From assembly GCA_963665265.2 (NCBI GenBank), contig OY762224.2, positions 868,001 to 932,000 on the forward strand: 64,000 nucleotides of DNA. The letters run 5' to 3'. The notes below the pieces were generated by a model. That model ran no database searches and was not told the DNA's origin. It saw only the letters and a program-made list of their open reading frames with translations. A program made the position numbers and the translations under genes. This document shows, piece after piece, positions 28,010-37,830 of the stretch (position 1 is its first letter; each line of letters starts with the position of its first letter). The DNA is from CAXXHQ01 sp963665265 (lineage in GTDB: Bacteria > Planctomycetota > Planctomycetia > Pirellulales > Thermoguttaceae).

Positions 28010-29365
28010 TTATGCAAACGCCGCATGGGCGTCTATTGTCGGGACCACCTTAGTCTTTTTCGCTCGATAAACTCCATAGGCGAAGACGAAAAGAGCAAGC
28101 ATTATCATCGGTTGAAACGGCATTATTAACCGAGAGTCGCCGGTTTCGATTCCCGCCTGCAAGACGGATGCGATGAACGGCGTAAAAAAGACAAGATATA
28201 AATTGCCGTTTATGCCTTCCTGGCGTCGCATCGATATGTAGATAAAACTCGCCACGAATGCGAGGTTGAGAGGGAATTGGATTGCTTTCTGAGCAAGCCT
28301 AACGTAATTTAAGGCCGAGTAATTGCGAGGATTTCTCATAGCTTGCCGAGAAAACGCATGCGAGACTTGCCAGAGATGAATCCAAGAAAATGCCGCGCTT
28401 TTTACGTAGAGGATCGGATGATGCAGATATAGCGAGACGGACATTTTGCTGAGTTCCACGGATAACTCGGCGAACGTCATTCCGGTTTCTTGGCGAAGTC
28501 TGTAGGCGACGTCCAAAATTCCGGACCCGTTCCGATCTCGTTCCTCCACGCAGATGTCGCGAACTTTTGCAAATCTGTCGGGCGCATATTGCATAAACGA
28601 CCAACCATGATGGCACATATTGTAACCGCCCATCGTCGAGAGACCGAAATAATCGACCTGATGCTTGTTGAACGCGCTCCAGCCAAAGACGCCGCATAAA
28701 ATGGGGACGGTGAAAATCGTAAGATTGAGCGTCGCCGTCGTCAACTCCGCTCGAAGCCGAACGTATCGAACGGCGAGGAATATAAAGTAGATCGGCGCCA
28801 TGAGCAACATGGGAGGGCGAGTTAGCGTTCCGCCAATGACCGCGAATCCGAGGAAAAAAAACGCCAGAACACGCAACTCGCAACCGCGGCAAAATCGGAT
28901 ATATATCCAAATGGAGAGAATGGCGAAGAAGGTCGCCGTCGCCTCCGATAGCAACGCCATTTCATATGAAATGCAGTTGATGAAGAGCGACTGGGTCGCT
29001 CCGATCCAGAAGGACGTCCAAACGCTCTTCGTCATTCGCAATGCCGCGTCAAACAACATCAGCGAAATTAGTATCCCCGTGGCCGCTTGAAAAACGCATA
29101 CTTTCCAATAATCAAATTGGCAGATCAAAATGATCAAAGGATAAATCGGCGTTCGAACTCCCTGATAGTTTGAGAAATCGCCGCTCTGAATATAGCGAGC
29201 CATCTCAACGTAGCCGACGGTATCTAAACACACTCGGGGCGAATAGATGAAAAAAAGAACAGCCCGCACGGCGACTCCGATCGCCAGCAGCGTGAGAATG
29301 GCCTTAATTACGGATCGCGTCGAGGGACGATCTTCTTCGGTTAACTGCTTATCGACAACTTGCAT
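28010..29365 (-). CDS. GT-C-type membrane glycosyltransferase-like protein
   Basis: 451 residues with about nine or ten predicted membrane helices. The first outer loop carries CLDTVGY (Asp48) and the second RTPIYPLI (from Arg71), the pattern of polyprenol-phosphate-sugar-dependent GT-C enzymes of the ArnT/PMT/RgtA group, so transfer of a sugar on the outer face of the membrane is a reasonable guess. Donor and acceptor are unknown. A G-rich ribosome site precedes the ATG. The stop lies 63 bases before the methyltransferase start, and lysA is on the far side in the same direction. Confidence 0.7.
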   Translation of the reverse strand: MQVVDKQLTEEDRPSTRSVIKAILTLLAIGVAVRAVLFFIYSPRVCLDTVGYVEMARYIQSGDFSNYQGVRTPIYPLIILICQFDYWKVCVFQAATGILISLMLFDAALRMTKSVWTSFWIGATQSLFINCISYEMALLSEATATFFAILSIWIYIRFCRGCELRVLAFFFLGFAVIGGTLTRPPMLLMAPIYFIFLAVRYVRLRAELTTATLNLTIFTVPILCGVFGWSAFNKHQVDYFGLSTMGGYNMCHHGWSFMQYAPDRFAKVRDICVEERDRNGSGILDVAYRLRQETGMTFAELSVELSKMSVSLYLHHPILYVKSAAFSWIHLWQVSHAFSRQAMRNPRNYSALNYVRLAQKAIQFPLNLAFVASFIYISMRRQEGINGNLYLVFFTPFIASVLQAGIETGDSRLIMPFQPMIMLALFVFAYGVYRAKKTKVVPTIDAHAAFA

Positions 29366-29404
29366 GTGGGCCCCCCATATCTTGTATTTGGGGAAATGAA
29401 TAAT

Positions 29405-30667
29405 TTATATTTCCCGCTCCGCCCTCACTAAATCCTCGAACGTTTCGCGGCGGCGGATCAATTTCGCCTCGCCCGAATCGATCAGGACTTCGGCGGCGAA
29501 CGGACGCGAATTGTAGTTCGATCCCATAACGAAGCTGTAGGCTCCCGCCCGCTCAATAATAAGAATGTCGCCGACTTTCGCTTCGGGGAGCGAACGCTTG
29601 CAGACGAAGCCCCCTTCCTCTTGCGTGAAGATATCGCCCGATTCGCAAAGCGGACCGCCCACAACGACCTCCAGCATATCTCTTTCTCCGCCGTCGGCCG
29701 GGGCCAACGACATCGGATGATAGGAGCCGTAGAGGATCGGACGCGCGAGATTGTTAAAACCGGCGTCGAGAACGTAGAAAATATTGTCTTCTTGGCGTTT
29801 TACGGCGCGGACCTCGGCCAACAGATAGCCGCTCTCGGCGACGAGATATCGGCCGGGTTCAATCTCCAAATTTAAGCGATGGCCGAATTCTTCCGAAAGC
29901 CGATTCCGCATTTCGTTGCAAAGACCGAAGTATTGTTCGAGGTCGACGTACTCGTCCGTCTCGCGATAAATCGTGGGCAAGCCGCCGCCGACGCTGATCG
30001 TTCGCAGCGACGTGCCGACGGCGACCGCCGCTCGTTCCATCGCTCCGCAAATCTGCGCCAAATGCTCCATATCGGTTCCTGATCCAATATGCATATGCAC
30101 GCCCGTGACGGTGATGCCGTAGCGCCTTGCTCGCTCGACGCAATCGGAAATTTGCGAATGCCAAATGCCGTGCTTCGATTGCTTGCCGCCGGTGTTCGTC
30201 TTCTGACTGTGACCGTGACCGAAGCCGGGATTGATTCGCAGCGTGATTCCGACGCCTGACGTTCGCTGACCGAGTTGATCGATCATGTCGGGCGACCCGC
30301 AATTCACGTGCAGTTTGTTCTCCACGCAAAAATCCAGCGCGTCGCGGTCGAAAATGTCGGCCGTATAAACGATCGGAGCCGGCTCGCCTTCTGCTTTGTA
30401 ACCGGCTGCCAACGCCCGACGCGCCTCGAATCCGCTCACCGCGTCCACTAAAACGCCTTGCTTCCGCATCAGTTCGAGAATGGAAAGATTCGAGCAGGCC
30501 TTTTGAGCATAACGAATCACGTCGAACGAGCTAAGGTCGGCGATGCGGCGACGAATCGACTCGGCGTCGTAAACGTAGGTTGGCGTGCCGAACCGGGCGG
30601 CCAAATCTTTTACGGAAACTCCGGCAATTTCCTTGCGGATTGGCGAGTAAACGGGAGGGACGGGCAT
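29405..30667 (-). CDS. lysA: Diaminopimelate decarboxylase
   Basis: 420 residues. It decarboxylates meso-diaminopimelate to lysine with PLP. The PLP lysine is Lys56 in RYAQKACSN; other signatures are HIGSGT, GGGLP, EPGRYLVAESG, GPLCESGD (the Cys that contacts substrate from the other subunit) and AGAYSFVMGSNYN. The Ala-Gln-Lys-Ala-Cys version replaces the more common Ala-x-Lys-Ala-Asn. Related ornithine/carboxynorspermidine decarboxylases are less likely given the GPLCES motif. The ribosome site is weak. Promoter position is unclear in the 170-base gap upstream. Confidence 0.95.
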   Translation of the reverse strand: MPVPPVYSPIRKEIAGVSVKDLAARFGTPTYVYDAESIRRRIADLSSFDVIRYAQKACSNLSILELMRKQGVLVDAVSGFEARRALAAGYKAEGEPAPIVYTADIFDRDALDFCVENKLHVNCGSPDMIDQLGQRTSGVGITLRINPGFGHGHSQKTNTGGKQSKHGIWHSQISDCVERARRYGITVTGVHMHIGSGTDMEHLAQICGAMERAAVAVGTSLRTISVGGGLPTIYRETDEYVDLEQYFGLCNEMRNRLSEEFGHRLNLEIEPGRYLVAESGYLLAEVRAVKRQEDNIFYVLDAGFNNLARPILYGSYHPMSLAPADGGERDMLEVVVGGPLCESGDIFTQEEGGFVCKRSLPEAKVGDILIIERAGAYSFVMGSNYNSRPFAAEVLIDSGEAKLIRRRETFEDLVRAEREI

Positions 30668-30837
30668 AATTTATATTCCGAAAAATGCGGAGGCGGAGTT
30701 TTTTCGCGAAAGAAATAACGACATATTACTAATATGATCGGTTCGCTCTCCCGAGGCAACCGGCGGGTTTTTCGACAAGAGATAGAGCGAAGAATCGGAG
30801 GCGAGAACCCCCATTTTGCGGTCCGGCGCCTAAAAAA

Positions 30838-32424
30838 TCAGGCGGAAGTCGCGGCCGAGGTTTCTTCCTTCGCGGTTCGGATTCGCAGACGGCGAATTTC
30901 CTGCTCGTACTCGAGCCGTTCCAATTCCCAGCGTTGCGAACGCTCTTCGAGGGCTTGCTCCTGCTCGCGCAGCTCCCGTTCCCGGGCGACGAGCCGAGTC
31001 AATTCCATGTCGGTTTGCTCTTGGCGGTCGGCGGTCCAGCGCTCGAACTGATGGCGGCGCTCGATGACCTTTTCGTATTGATCGGCAAGCTGGTCGCGGA
31101 TTTCTTCAAGTTCTTTTTTGCGTTCGAGAAGTTCGGCGTTGCTCGCGCGATATTGGTCGGCAAGTCGAGAACGGATGCGCCCCAACGATCGCGTGAGGGC
31201 GGCGGGAGGAGCTTCGCCCGACAGCTCGGCCCAAAGCTCTTCGGTGGCGAGGCGAATCTCCAACGTTTCGCGGTGCATCGTTTGCAATTCGCTTCGCAAT
31301 TGCTTCAAGGCGGCGCGGCATTGTTCGACATGGTCGGCGCGACGTTGCAACGCTTCGCGTTTCTTTTCAAGCTCTGCCTCGACTTGGGCACGCTCAGCTG
31401 CGAGCCGCTCTTGCGAGGCTTTTTCTTCGGCCAGTAAACGACCTTCACGCTCGGCAAGCTTTTCCTTGAGGGCGCGAGTCTCGGCTTGGGCGTCGGCCAA
31501 TTGGCGCTCGGCCTCTTCAAGTTCGGCGATTCTTTCCCGCTCTTTGGCCGATTGTTTCGCGAATTTCGAGTCTTTCTCGTCATGCCAAGCGGCTTCGCGG
31601 GCGCGGAGTTCGGCCTCGTATTCTCGCTTTAAAACGGTTTCACGATCTCGAAGATCGTTTTCGAATTTCGATTGCAAATCGACGCGGAGTCGGGCGAGAG
31701 CCGCGTCTTGATCGCGAACTTGCGCTTGCAGCGAGTCGCGATGGGAAGCCCATTGGGCGGATAAATCGCGAAGCTCGTTTTGCGCCGAGGCGACCGATTC
31801 GGCGATCTTCTCTTCGTCGGCGTTTGACGGAGCCTCGTCTTTCACCTCTTTTTCGTTGCGGCGAGCGAGCCGTTCTTCGGCGGCAAATTGCTCTTGGCGT
31901 TTTATGAGTTCTTTTTCCCGTTCGGCGATGACGAGTTCTTTCGCGCGGAGATCGCTCTCTTTTTCGCTAAGCCACATGCGCGCGGTCCGGGCGTCGGCTT
32001 CGAGTTCGGCGATTCGGGCGTTGACGAGCGCCTCGCGATGGTCGATTTCTTTTTGACGCAGGCGCAGATGCTCGGCAAGTTGGGCGGCTTGGCGTTGGAC
32101 CTGTTCGGCCGCGGCTTCGGCCTCTGGAGAGTAGTCGAGCGCGGCGGGGAAGTTTTCGAGCGCGCGGCGAGCGGGAGAGTCGTCGATCGGAGCCGGGGCG
32201 GCGCCTGCGGCGGCCGATTCGGCGACCGGCTCATGCATGGCCAAGACGGCGTCGGCCAAGGCCGGAACGGCCTCGATCCGTTTAGACGCAGCTCTTTTCG
32301 GAGCGGCAGGTTTGACCTCGGCGTCGCCCATCGGGTGCGGGGCGTCGATCCTCGCCTTGCGAACGCTCGATTCCTGCTTTTTCTCTGGCTTGGCTGCGTT
32401 TTTGCGATTGGTTGGCTTGGGCAT
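30838..32424 (-). CDS. Long coiled-coil protein, unknown function
   Basis: 528 residues, no recognised enzymatic domain. Residues about 1-90 are Lys/Ala/Pro-rich and probably disordered; residues about 95-500 are almost continuously helical coiled coil rich in Glu, Arg, Ala, Gln and Leu. There is no signal peptide or membrane helix, so it is probably cytoplasmic, perhaps a scaffold or cell-shape protein. The ATG has no clear ribosome site. Composition bias makes distant similarity searches unreliable. It is followed by lysA. Confidence 0.75.
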   Translation of the reverse strand: MPKPTNRKNAAKPEKKQESSVRKARIDAPHPMGDAEVKPAAPKRAASKRIEAVPALADAVLAMHEPVAESAAAGAAPAPIDDSPARRALENFPAALDYSPEAEAAAEQVQRQAAQLAEHLRLRQKEIDHREALVNARIAELEADARTARMWLSEKESDLRAKELVIAEREKELIKRQEQFAAEERLARRNEKEVKDEAPSNADEEKIAESVASAQNELRDLSAQWASHRDSLQAQVRDQDAALARLRVDLQSKFENDLRDRETVLKREYEAELRAREAAWHDEKDSKFAKQSAKERERIAELEEAERQLADAQAETRALKEKLAEREGRLLAEEKASQERLAAERAQVEAELEKKREALQRRADHVEQCRAALKQLRSELQTMHRETLEIRLATEELWAELSGEAPPAALTRSLGRIRSRLADQYRASNAELLERKKELEEIRDQLADQYEKVIERRHQFERWTADRQEQTDMELTRLVARERELREQEQALEERSQRWELERLEYEQEIRRLRIRTAKEETSAATSA

Positions 32425-32558
32425 AATAACGTTTGCTCTGCCGGGTTGCGCGATAAAGCCGATTTAACCGGAAAATTTTACCTAGCTTCTTATTTCGGCA
32501 GGCGACCGCTTTAAGTTTATGGGAATTGAAGTTCTTCATTGTTCGCCCCCCATTTTTC

Positions 32559-32592
32559 ACCGCCGAGACGCAAAGACGCAGAGAAAAAGAAG
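32559..32592 (+). repeat. Possible dispersed 'GAGACGCAAAGACGCAGAG' type repeat
   Basis: The stretch CACCGCCGAGACGCAAAGACGC followed by AGAGAAAAAG resembles a short intergenic repeat of the 'ACAGAGACACAGAG' kind that I recall in many environmental bacterial genomes. Only one copy was noticed in this window, with a weaker GAAAGGCACAGAAGAG about 90 bases on. Confidence 0.35.
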
Positions 32593-32712
32593 ACAGGGCA
32601 AAATAGACAAGCTCCGGTTTTTGCGAGCAGATTCTCGCGCAGAAACCGCCAAGCGGCGAAAGGCATTGCCACGAAAGGCACAGAAGAGATGCAGGCGCGC
32701 CCTTTCGATTCT

Positions 32713-33594
32713 CTAGTCGAGCAGCGAGGTGCGTAGCGCCGAGTCAGGCGGAAGCTTGAAATTCAATTCCTGGTCGGAGATTTCCGGCGAATCGACTTTT
32801 GAATGCGTTTCGACCAAGATTCCCTTTACCTTCGCACTCATGATTAGTTCACGAGTTTTCTTAGCAGACTCTTTGATCTTTTTTAAGTTCGCCTCGGTTG
32901 GGGCGAGCCCCATTCCTTCGGCGGCATGGGCGGCCGCCGCGTCGGTCATCGGCGGGACTTGATCGTCGCCGTCGGGTTGCGCGAGATCACGCTCGTATTT
33001 CAAAATCACCGAGCGACTCTTTGAAATCCAATAGGCTTCGCGCTTCGAGATCATTGTTTCGCTTCCGACGACGTAGCAATCTTCGCCGCCGATAAGCTCC
33101 GACTTTTCAACGCGAGGATTTTTTAATCGCGAGAATGGATACCCCTTCAAGTTCATTTGCGATCCGGATGCTTCAAAAAACAGATTCGGAACGGCGTGCG
33201 TGACGCCGAAGTTCATCTGCTCGGCGACGCCGACGGCAAGGCCGTCGGTCGGCGTTTTGTAGAAGCGGTTTTTCGTGCCGACGTAGAGGAACGGCTCGCC
33301 CGACGAGTTCCACACGGCGCCGATTTGCAGAGCGCCGGGGGACATTTCAGAAACCCACACGGCGAGATAACGCGACGGTTTTTTCATTTTGAGCGCGAAG
33401 CCGGTTTCCAGATAGGTTTTTTCTCCGTTCACTTCGTAATCCATCGTGACGACGCCCTCGGAGCGATAAGTGCGTAGCTTCAGATATTGGGCGGAGGATT
33501 TAGCCAGGATCGCCGCGGCGGTTTCTTCGGCCTTGACCTGGGCGGCGGAGAAAAACGCGCACATGCAAGCGAGGGCGACGGACGAGTATTTCAT
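32713..33594 (-). CDS. Secreted DUF2092/LolA-like protein
   Basis: 293 residues from the ATG at 33594, chosen because GGAG lies eight bases upstream; the ATG at 33606 adds four residues and has no site. Signal peptide (about 1-22, ending QVKAEE), then a region of alternating strands with pieces like LRTYRSEGVV and KPSRYLAV that resemble DUF2092 outer-membrane-lipoprotein-sorting-like folds, followed by a helical Ala/Lys segment (about 210-260). Such proteins are periplasmic and probably bind lipids or fold helpers; function is not established. The TlpA-like gene precedes it by 31 bases, so the two are probably co-transcribed. Confidence 0.65.
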   Translation of the reverse strand: MKYSSVALACMCAFFSAAQVKAEETAAAILAKSSAQYLKLRTYRSEGVVTMDYEVNGEKTYLETGFALKMKKPSRYLAVWVSEMSPGALQIGAVWNSSGEPFLYVGTKNRFYKTPTDGLAVGVAEQMNFGVTHAVPNLFFEASGSQMNLKGYPFSRLKNPRVEKSELIGGEDCYVVGSETMISKREAYWISKSRSVILKYERDLAQPDGDDQVPPMTDAAAAHAAEGMGLAPTEANLKKIKESAKKTRELIMSAKVKGILVETHSKVDSPEISDQELNFKLPPDSALRTSLLD

Positions 33595-33625
33595 GGATGG
33601 CTCCATTTTAACGCTATGGCAAGGT

Positions 33626-34729
33626 CTATTGGTCGGGGGTGAGTAATTTTTCTAACAGGGAATCGAGTTCCGATCCGCTGACGTTGAGGTTGACCACGTT
33701 GCCGTTTTTATCCAAGAGGAGCATATAGGGAATGCTGGAAACGCCGTAGTAAGCGACGGAAGGGCTTGGCCCATTATCGCCGTAGACGATCGGCCAGGGG
33801 ATTCCTCGATTGGCGACGAAGGCTTCAAGGGCGCCGCGATCTTGGTCCAGGCTGAAGCTGAGGATTTCGAAGCCGCGATTTTTGTACTTAGCGTAAACGC
33901 GTTCCAAGTTGGGGATTTCGGCGAGGCATGGGCCGCACCAAGTGGCCCAGAAATCGACGAGGACGACGCGCCCTTTGTAGTCGTCCAATTTGAGCGTTTG
34001 GCCGGTAAGGAGTTTTCCTTCGAGGGTCGGCTTTGAGCCGAAGGCGTTTGCCCGTCGGATAGAGGCGTCGAGGACGCCGGCAAACTGCGTGAGCGCGTCT
34101 TCTTTGCCCGCGGCGAAAATATCGCGAATGGCGGCGAAAGTTTTAGCCGCGTCGGTCGGCGCGTCCAAGGTTTCGGAGGCGGCGGCGAAAGCGGAGGCCA
34201 ACGGAATGTCTGATGCTCGAACGGTCGCTTCCTTCAGAAATTGCATCGCCTTGTCGCGGGTTATCGCCCAATCGGCCGGATTCCGGGAATTGAGATTGTT
34301 GGCGATTTGGGCGGAGAGATAGAGCGACGTGACATACCGGAGGTCGCTTTTCGTTCCGCTCGTTTTTAGTTCGTCGGCGAAAGCCAAAATCTCTTTTGGA
34401 TCGTAGGCGGCCAAAACTCGGTATTGCAAGGCGAATCGACGTTGATTCTCCGTCGTTTTCGATTTGAGAATCCTGCCGACCGCCGCGCCGATCGCCGCTT
34501 TCGCTTTGTCGGGCGACTCGCCGAGCATGCGTTTTAGCAGCATTGCACGGGCGAAGTTCAGCAAGTCGGCCGGCGGAGCGTCGGGGACGGCAAACGGATC
34601 GGCCGTTGCGGCAGGACTAGGGGGAGGCGTTTTTTCTTCGACGGCGAACATGGCGCCGTCGTGCGAGGCGAGAAAGGCCGATAGGCCCAAGATTAATGTG
34701 AGGAGCAATGTGTTTCGCCGCGTTGGCAT
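33626..34729 (-). CDS. Thioredoxin-like TlpA/ResA-family protein, exported
   Basis: 367 residues from the ATG at 34729 (AAGGAA upstream; an earlier in-frame ATG at 34810 would overlap the ThuA gene's end and adds a charged stretch). A signal peptide is followed by a helical domain of about 170 residues of unknown function and a C-terminal TlpA-like thioredoxin domain with VDFWATWCGPC (Trp264-Cys268), FSLDQD and the cis-proline SSIPYMLLLD. Such proteins reduce or exchange disulfides outside the cytoplasm; the helical domain is often seen in planctomycete and Bacteroidetes versions. It lies between ThuA and the DUF2092-like gene. Confidence 0.9.
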   Translation of the reverse strand: MPTRRNTLLLTLILGLSAFLASHDGAMFAVEEKTPPPSPAATADPFAVPDAPPADLLNFARAMLLKRMLGESPDKAKAAIGAAVGRILKSKTTENQRRFALQYRVLAAYDPKEILAFADELKTSGTKSDLRYVTSLYLSAQIANNLNSRNPADWAITRDKAMQFLKEATVRASDIPLASAFAAASETLDAPTDAAKTFAAIRDIFAAGKEDALTQFAGVLDASIRRANAFGSKPTLEGKLLTGQTLKLDDYKGRVVLVDFWATWCGPCLAEIPNLERVYAKYKNRGFEILSFSLDQDRGALEAFVANRGIPWPIVYGDNGPSPSVAYYGVSSIPYMLLLDKNGNVVNLNVSGSELDSLLEKLLTPDQ

Positions 34730-34781
34730 ATGCCGTTCCTTTTGAGCAGCGGTAGTTTGCATGCGGTACGCGCGAACCGGG

Positions 34782-35648
34782 CTAAGCCGATTTTTTTTCA
34801 GGGGCCTCAAAAATTTTCGGACAGACTTGCATGACGTTGGGCTTCACGTCGGCGTCGACGTCGCCTAAGCACCATGCCAAGCCGCCGAGCGTGACTTGCG
34901 AAAAAATCTTGCCTGTCCACACGTCTTCACGATGGCCGAGCGAAGTGACGAAGACGCGTCCTTTGCCGTGCATGCGTGCCCACGTCGAAGGAAAGTCGGG
35001 GCGTTGATAGTGCGGGCCTTTCATGCCAGACGTCTCTTGCAGCAAGATGACGCGCAGGTCTTTGGCGAATTTTCGATAGGTGTACCATTCCTCGAACATT
35101 TCGAACGACTCGCCGAGTTTTTCGGCTCCGGGAAAATTCGGCGAGACGACTTTTTGCTTGGCTTTTTGCTGACTGTCGTGTCCGTCGAATTCGGCCCCGA
35201 CCATGGCGATATAGGGATCAGTTCCCTTTTCCGTGCGAAACGGATGCGTGCCGGTATGCAGGCCGAAGAACGGCTTGCCTTTTTCGATCGCTTCGAGCAT
35301 TTTGTTCTTTTGCGATTCGGACATCGGCTGTGCGTTCGTTTTCAGATCGCCGGTCGTGTAGTGCATGAAGGCGTCAAACTCGTTCAGATCGCCGTCGAAG
35401 ACTTTTGAATCTTGGCTGCAAACAACGTCGATGCCGACGGTCGCGCAAAGATCGGTCATCGTCTTTTCGCCGAAGCTGAGTTTATCGCCGTCGCGTTTGA
35501 CGACCGAATGGACGTAGCCTGCGCTTTTAGTGAAAAAAAGAATCTTACGCTTCTTTTTTTCTTCGGCGGCGAAGAGTCGCGCGGAGGGGGATGCGGCCAG
35601 GCCGAAGAGGGCGACGCCCGAGGCGATCAGCATTTCACGACGACGCAT
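34782..35648 (-). CDS. ThuA domain protein, exported
   Basis: 288 residues. Residues 1-27 look like an export signal with MRRREMLIASG, close to a twin-arginine type. The rest is a ThuA-like (class I glutamine-amidotransferase fold) domain: KILFFTKSAGYVH, DAFMHYTTGD, GKPFFGLHTGTHPFR and GRVFVTSLGHREDVW. The family was named for trehalose utilisation in rhizobia and is expanded in planctomycetes; sugar-keto metabolism is suspected but the reaction here is unknown. AGGGAG lies seven bases before the ATG. The TlpA-like gene follows after 52 bases. Confidence 0.88.
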   Translation of the reverse strand: MRRREMLIASGVALFGLAASPSARLFAAEEKKKRKILFFTKSAGYVHSVVKRDGDKLSFGEKTMTDLCATVGIDVVCSQDSKVFDGDLNEFDAFMHYTTGDLKTNAQPMSESQKNKMLEAIEKGKPFFGLHTGTHPFRTEKGTDPYIAMVGAEFDGHDSQQKAKQKVVSPNFPGAEKLGESFEMFEEWYTYRKFAKDLRVILLQETSGMKGPHYQRPDFPSTWARMHGKGRVFVTSLGHREDVWTGKIFSQVTLGGLAWCLGDVDADVKPNVMQVCPKIFEAPEKKSA

Positions 35649-35684
35649 GATTGACTCCCTGCGGCAAAAAATAGTCGATGCGAA

Positions 35685-37202
35685 CTAAAAACCGTACAAA
35701 GCTCCGAACTTATCGTTCAGGTGTCGCATCAGCGGTTCGGGCGAAAGCGGTCGGCCTGTGACGCGTCGGGCCAATTCGGCGGCGGAATAGCGCTGGCCGT
35801 GCTTGTGGATATTCTCGCGCAACCATTCGCGGAGCGTCGAGAAGTCGCCTTTGGCGAAGCGTTCGTCCAAATCGCCCAGGTCTTTTTTCGCTTGATCGAA
35901 AAATTGGGCTGCGTATAAATTGCCGAGCGAATAGGTCGGAAAGTAGCCGATTAGTCCGGCGCTCCAATGCACGTCTTGCAGGGCGCCTTCGGCGTCGTTT
36001 TTCGGACGAACGCCCAAGTATTTTTCGTATTTTTCGTTCCACGCGCCGGGCAAGTCGGTCGTCGTGAGCGCGCCGCCGAGCAGGTCTTGCTCCAACTCGA
36101 AGCGAATGAGGATGTGCAGGTTGTAGGTCGCTTCGTCGGCCTCGATGCGGATGAGCGACGGCCGGGAGTCGTTCACGGCGAAATAGAAATCGTCGAGAGC
36201 GACGTTGCCGAGCGCTTCGGAAAACGCCATTTGCGCGGCAGGGAAAAAATGCCGCCAGAAGGGAAGCCCGCGGCCGACGAAGTTTTCCCAGAGCCGCGAT
36301 TGCGACTCATGGATGCCGAGCGAGACGGCCTCGCCGACGGGGAGGCCGAAGTTTTCGGCCTTCAGACCTTGTTCGTAGAGTCCGTGCCCCGCCTCGTGTA
36401 GAACGCCGAAAAAAGCGGCGTTGAAATGGTTCTCGTAGTAGTGGGTCGTGATGCGGCAATCTTTGGGACCCATCGTCGTGCAGAAGGGATGCTCGGTCAC
36501 GTCGAGTCGGCCGGCGTCGAAATTAAAGCCCATCGCTTTGGCGGCTTCAACGACGAAGGTCGCTTGAGCGGCTTCGGGAAATCGTCGGCAAACGATTTCG
36601 TGCGGCGACTTCTTTTTCGATTCGGAAATGTTCGCTACGAGCGGAACGAGTTGCTTGCGAAGCTCGACCAATACGGCGTTCGCCTCGGCCGTCTTCGTCT
36701 CAGGCTCGTAATCGTCGAGGAGCGCGTCGTAGAGGGCGTCGGTATAACCTATTGCTTGCGCCTGCTCGCGTTTCAGAGCGATCATCTTTTCCAAGTGCGG
36801 TTGAAACTTGGCGTAGTCCGAGGCCCGTTTGGCCTCCTGCCAGGCTTGTTGGCCGAGGATCGACGCGCGGGTCAGCTCTTCGACGAGCGTTTGCGAGAGT
36901 TTCGTCTTTTTGTCGCGAGCCCGTTTTAGCTTGCGGATGACGACGGCCGAGTCGGAGTCGGGATCGGCGGCCAATTCGCTGCCGACAAGTTCTTCCAGTT
37001 CGTCGCCGAAACGCTGGTCGGTCCAGCATTCATGCGTCAGGCCGGAAATATAAGCAGTTTGCTCGGCGCGATAATCGCCGCCTTGGGGCGGGAGATAAAC
37101 GCTTTGATCCCAATAGAGGGTCGATTCAATCGAAGTGATTAAAGCGATTCGGCGTGAGCGGTCGCAAACGTCGGTGTAGAGCGCGTTGATATTTCTGGCC
37201 AT
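35685..37202 (-). CDS. M32 family metallocarboxypeptidase (Taq type)
   Basis: 505 residues from the ATG at 37202; a TTG five codons earlier is possible. The zinc site is HEAGH (His269 to His273) with Glu in GIHESQSRLWEN as third ligand. Other M32 signatures are YWDQSVYLPP, TTMGPKDCRITTHYYENHF, RIEADEATYNLHI and DVHWSAGLIGYFPTYSLGN. The enzyme removes C-terminal residues with broad specificity, in the cytoplasm as there is no signal peptide. ThuA follows after 36 bases. Confidence 0.95.
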   Translation of the reverse strand: MARNINALYTDVCDRSRRIALITSIESTLYWDQSVYLPPQGGDYRAEQTAYISGLTHECWTDQRFGDELEELVGSELAADPDSDSAVVIRKLKRARDKKTKLSQTLVEELTRASILGQQAWQEAKRASDYAKFQPHLEKMIALKREQAQAIGYTDALYDALLDDYEPETKTAEANAVLVELRKQLVPLVANISESKKKSPHEIVCRRFPEAAQATFVVEAAKAMGFNFDAGRLDVTEHPFCTTMGPKDCRITTHYYENHFNAAFFGVLHEAGHGLYEQGLKAENFGLPVGEAVSLGIHESQSRLWENFVGRGLPFWRHFFPAAQMAFSEALGNVALDDFYFAVNDSRPSLIRIEADEATYNLHILIRFELEQDLLGGALTTTDLPGAWNEKYEKYLGVRPKNDAEGALQDVHWSAGLIGYFPTYSLGNLYAAQFFDQAKKDLGDLDERFAKGDFSTLREWLRENIHKHGQRYSAAELARRVTGRPLSPEPLMRHLNDKFGALYGF

Positions 37203-37325
37203 GAAGAAAATTCCCAAAAGAAATGCTCGGTCTCTTGACCATGAAGCATACGCGAGAAGAGGGCGCGAGTCGATATGCCGAACCGAGAAAAACGGCGATT
37301 TTTACGAGGTGGGGGCTTCCGTCGC

Positions 37326-37595
37326 CTAATGCGAGATGCTGTCGCTCGGGGCCGATTGAAGATCGCGTTCGATTTCACGCCCCTTGGTCGTGAGGCTGGA
37401 ATACTCGGCAGGCTCTTTGTCGGCGTGTCGGGCCGAGCGGGCCGTGGCCGTCAGGTCGCTTTTGTCGTTAAATCCGTCGCCGCGGAGACTTTCCCAAAAC
37501 GAACATCCGGAGACGCCGACAATGGCCAAGGCCGAGATGAGCACGAAGCAGCCCGACCGGGCGAGCCGAACGATAGAGTCGATAATTCGCGTCAT
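37326..37595 (-). CDS. Small lipoprotein
   Basis: 89 residues from the ATG at 37595. Positive n-region, hydrophobic stretch and the lipobox VGVSGC indicate lipid anchoring at Cys (about residue 31). The mature part (about 58 residues) has SFWESLRGDGF and ends in a charged helix containing KGREIERDL. Similar small proteins are common in planctomycetes but I know no function. Upstream frames extend the ORF by 30 codons without a signal sequence benefit. Confidence 0.7.
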   Translation of the reverse strand: MTRIIDSIVRLARSGCFVLISALAIVGVSGCSFWESLRGDGFNDKSDLTATARSARHADKEPAEYSSLTTKGREIERDLQSAPSDSISH

Positions 37596-37830
37596 GATTC
37601 CGCATCCTTTTCTTGCCGCCGCCGCCGCACGACGAATGATGCCGACGGAGCGCGGTATTACACAGAAGGCGGGAGAGTTTCGCAAAAAGAGAGCCGTGCG
37701 TCCAGAGCGGTTTCGCGGAATAAAGCGAATAGACTTGCATTTGTCGCGGCTGATTGCGTAGAATGCGCAATGCAGTAAGCTGCGACAAACGGGTTAACGC
37801 CCTTCGGTTTTTGGCCATTGGAGAGACGCA

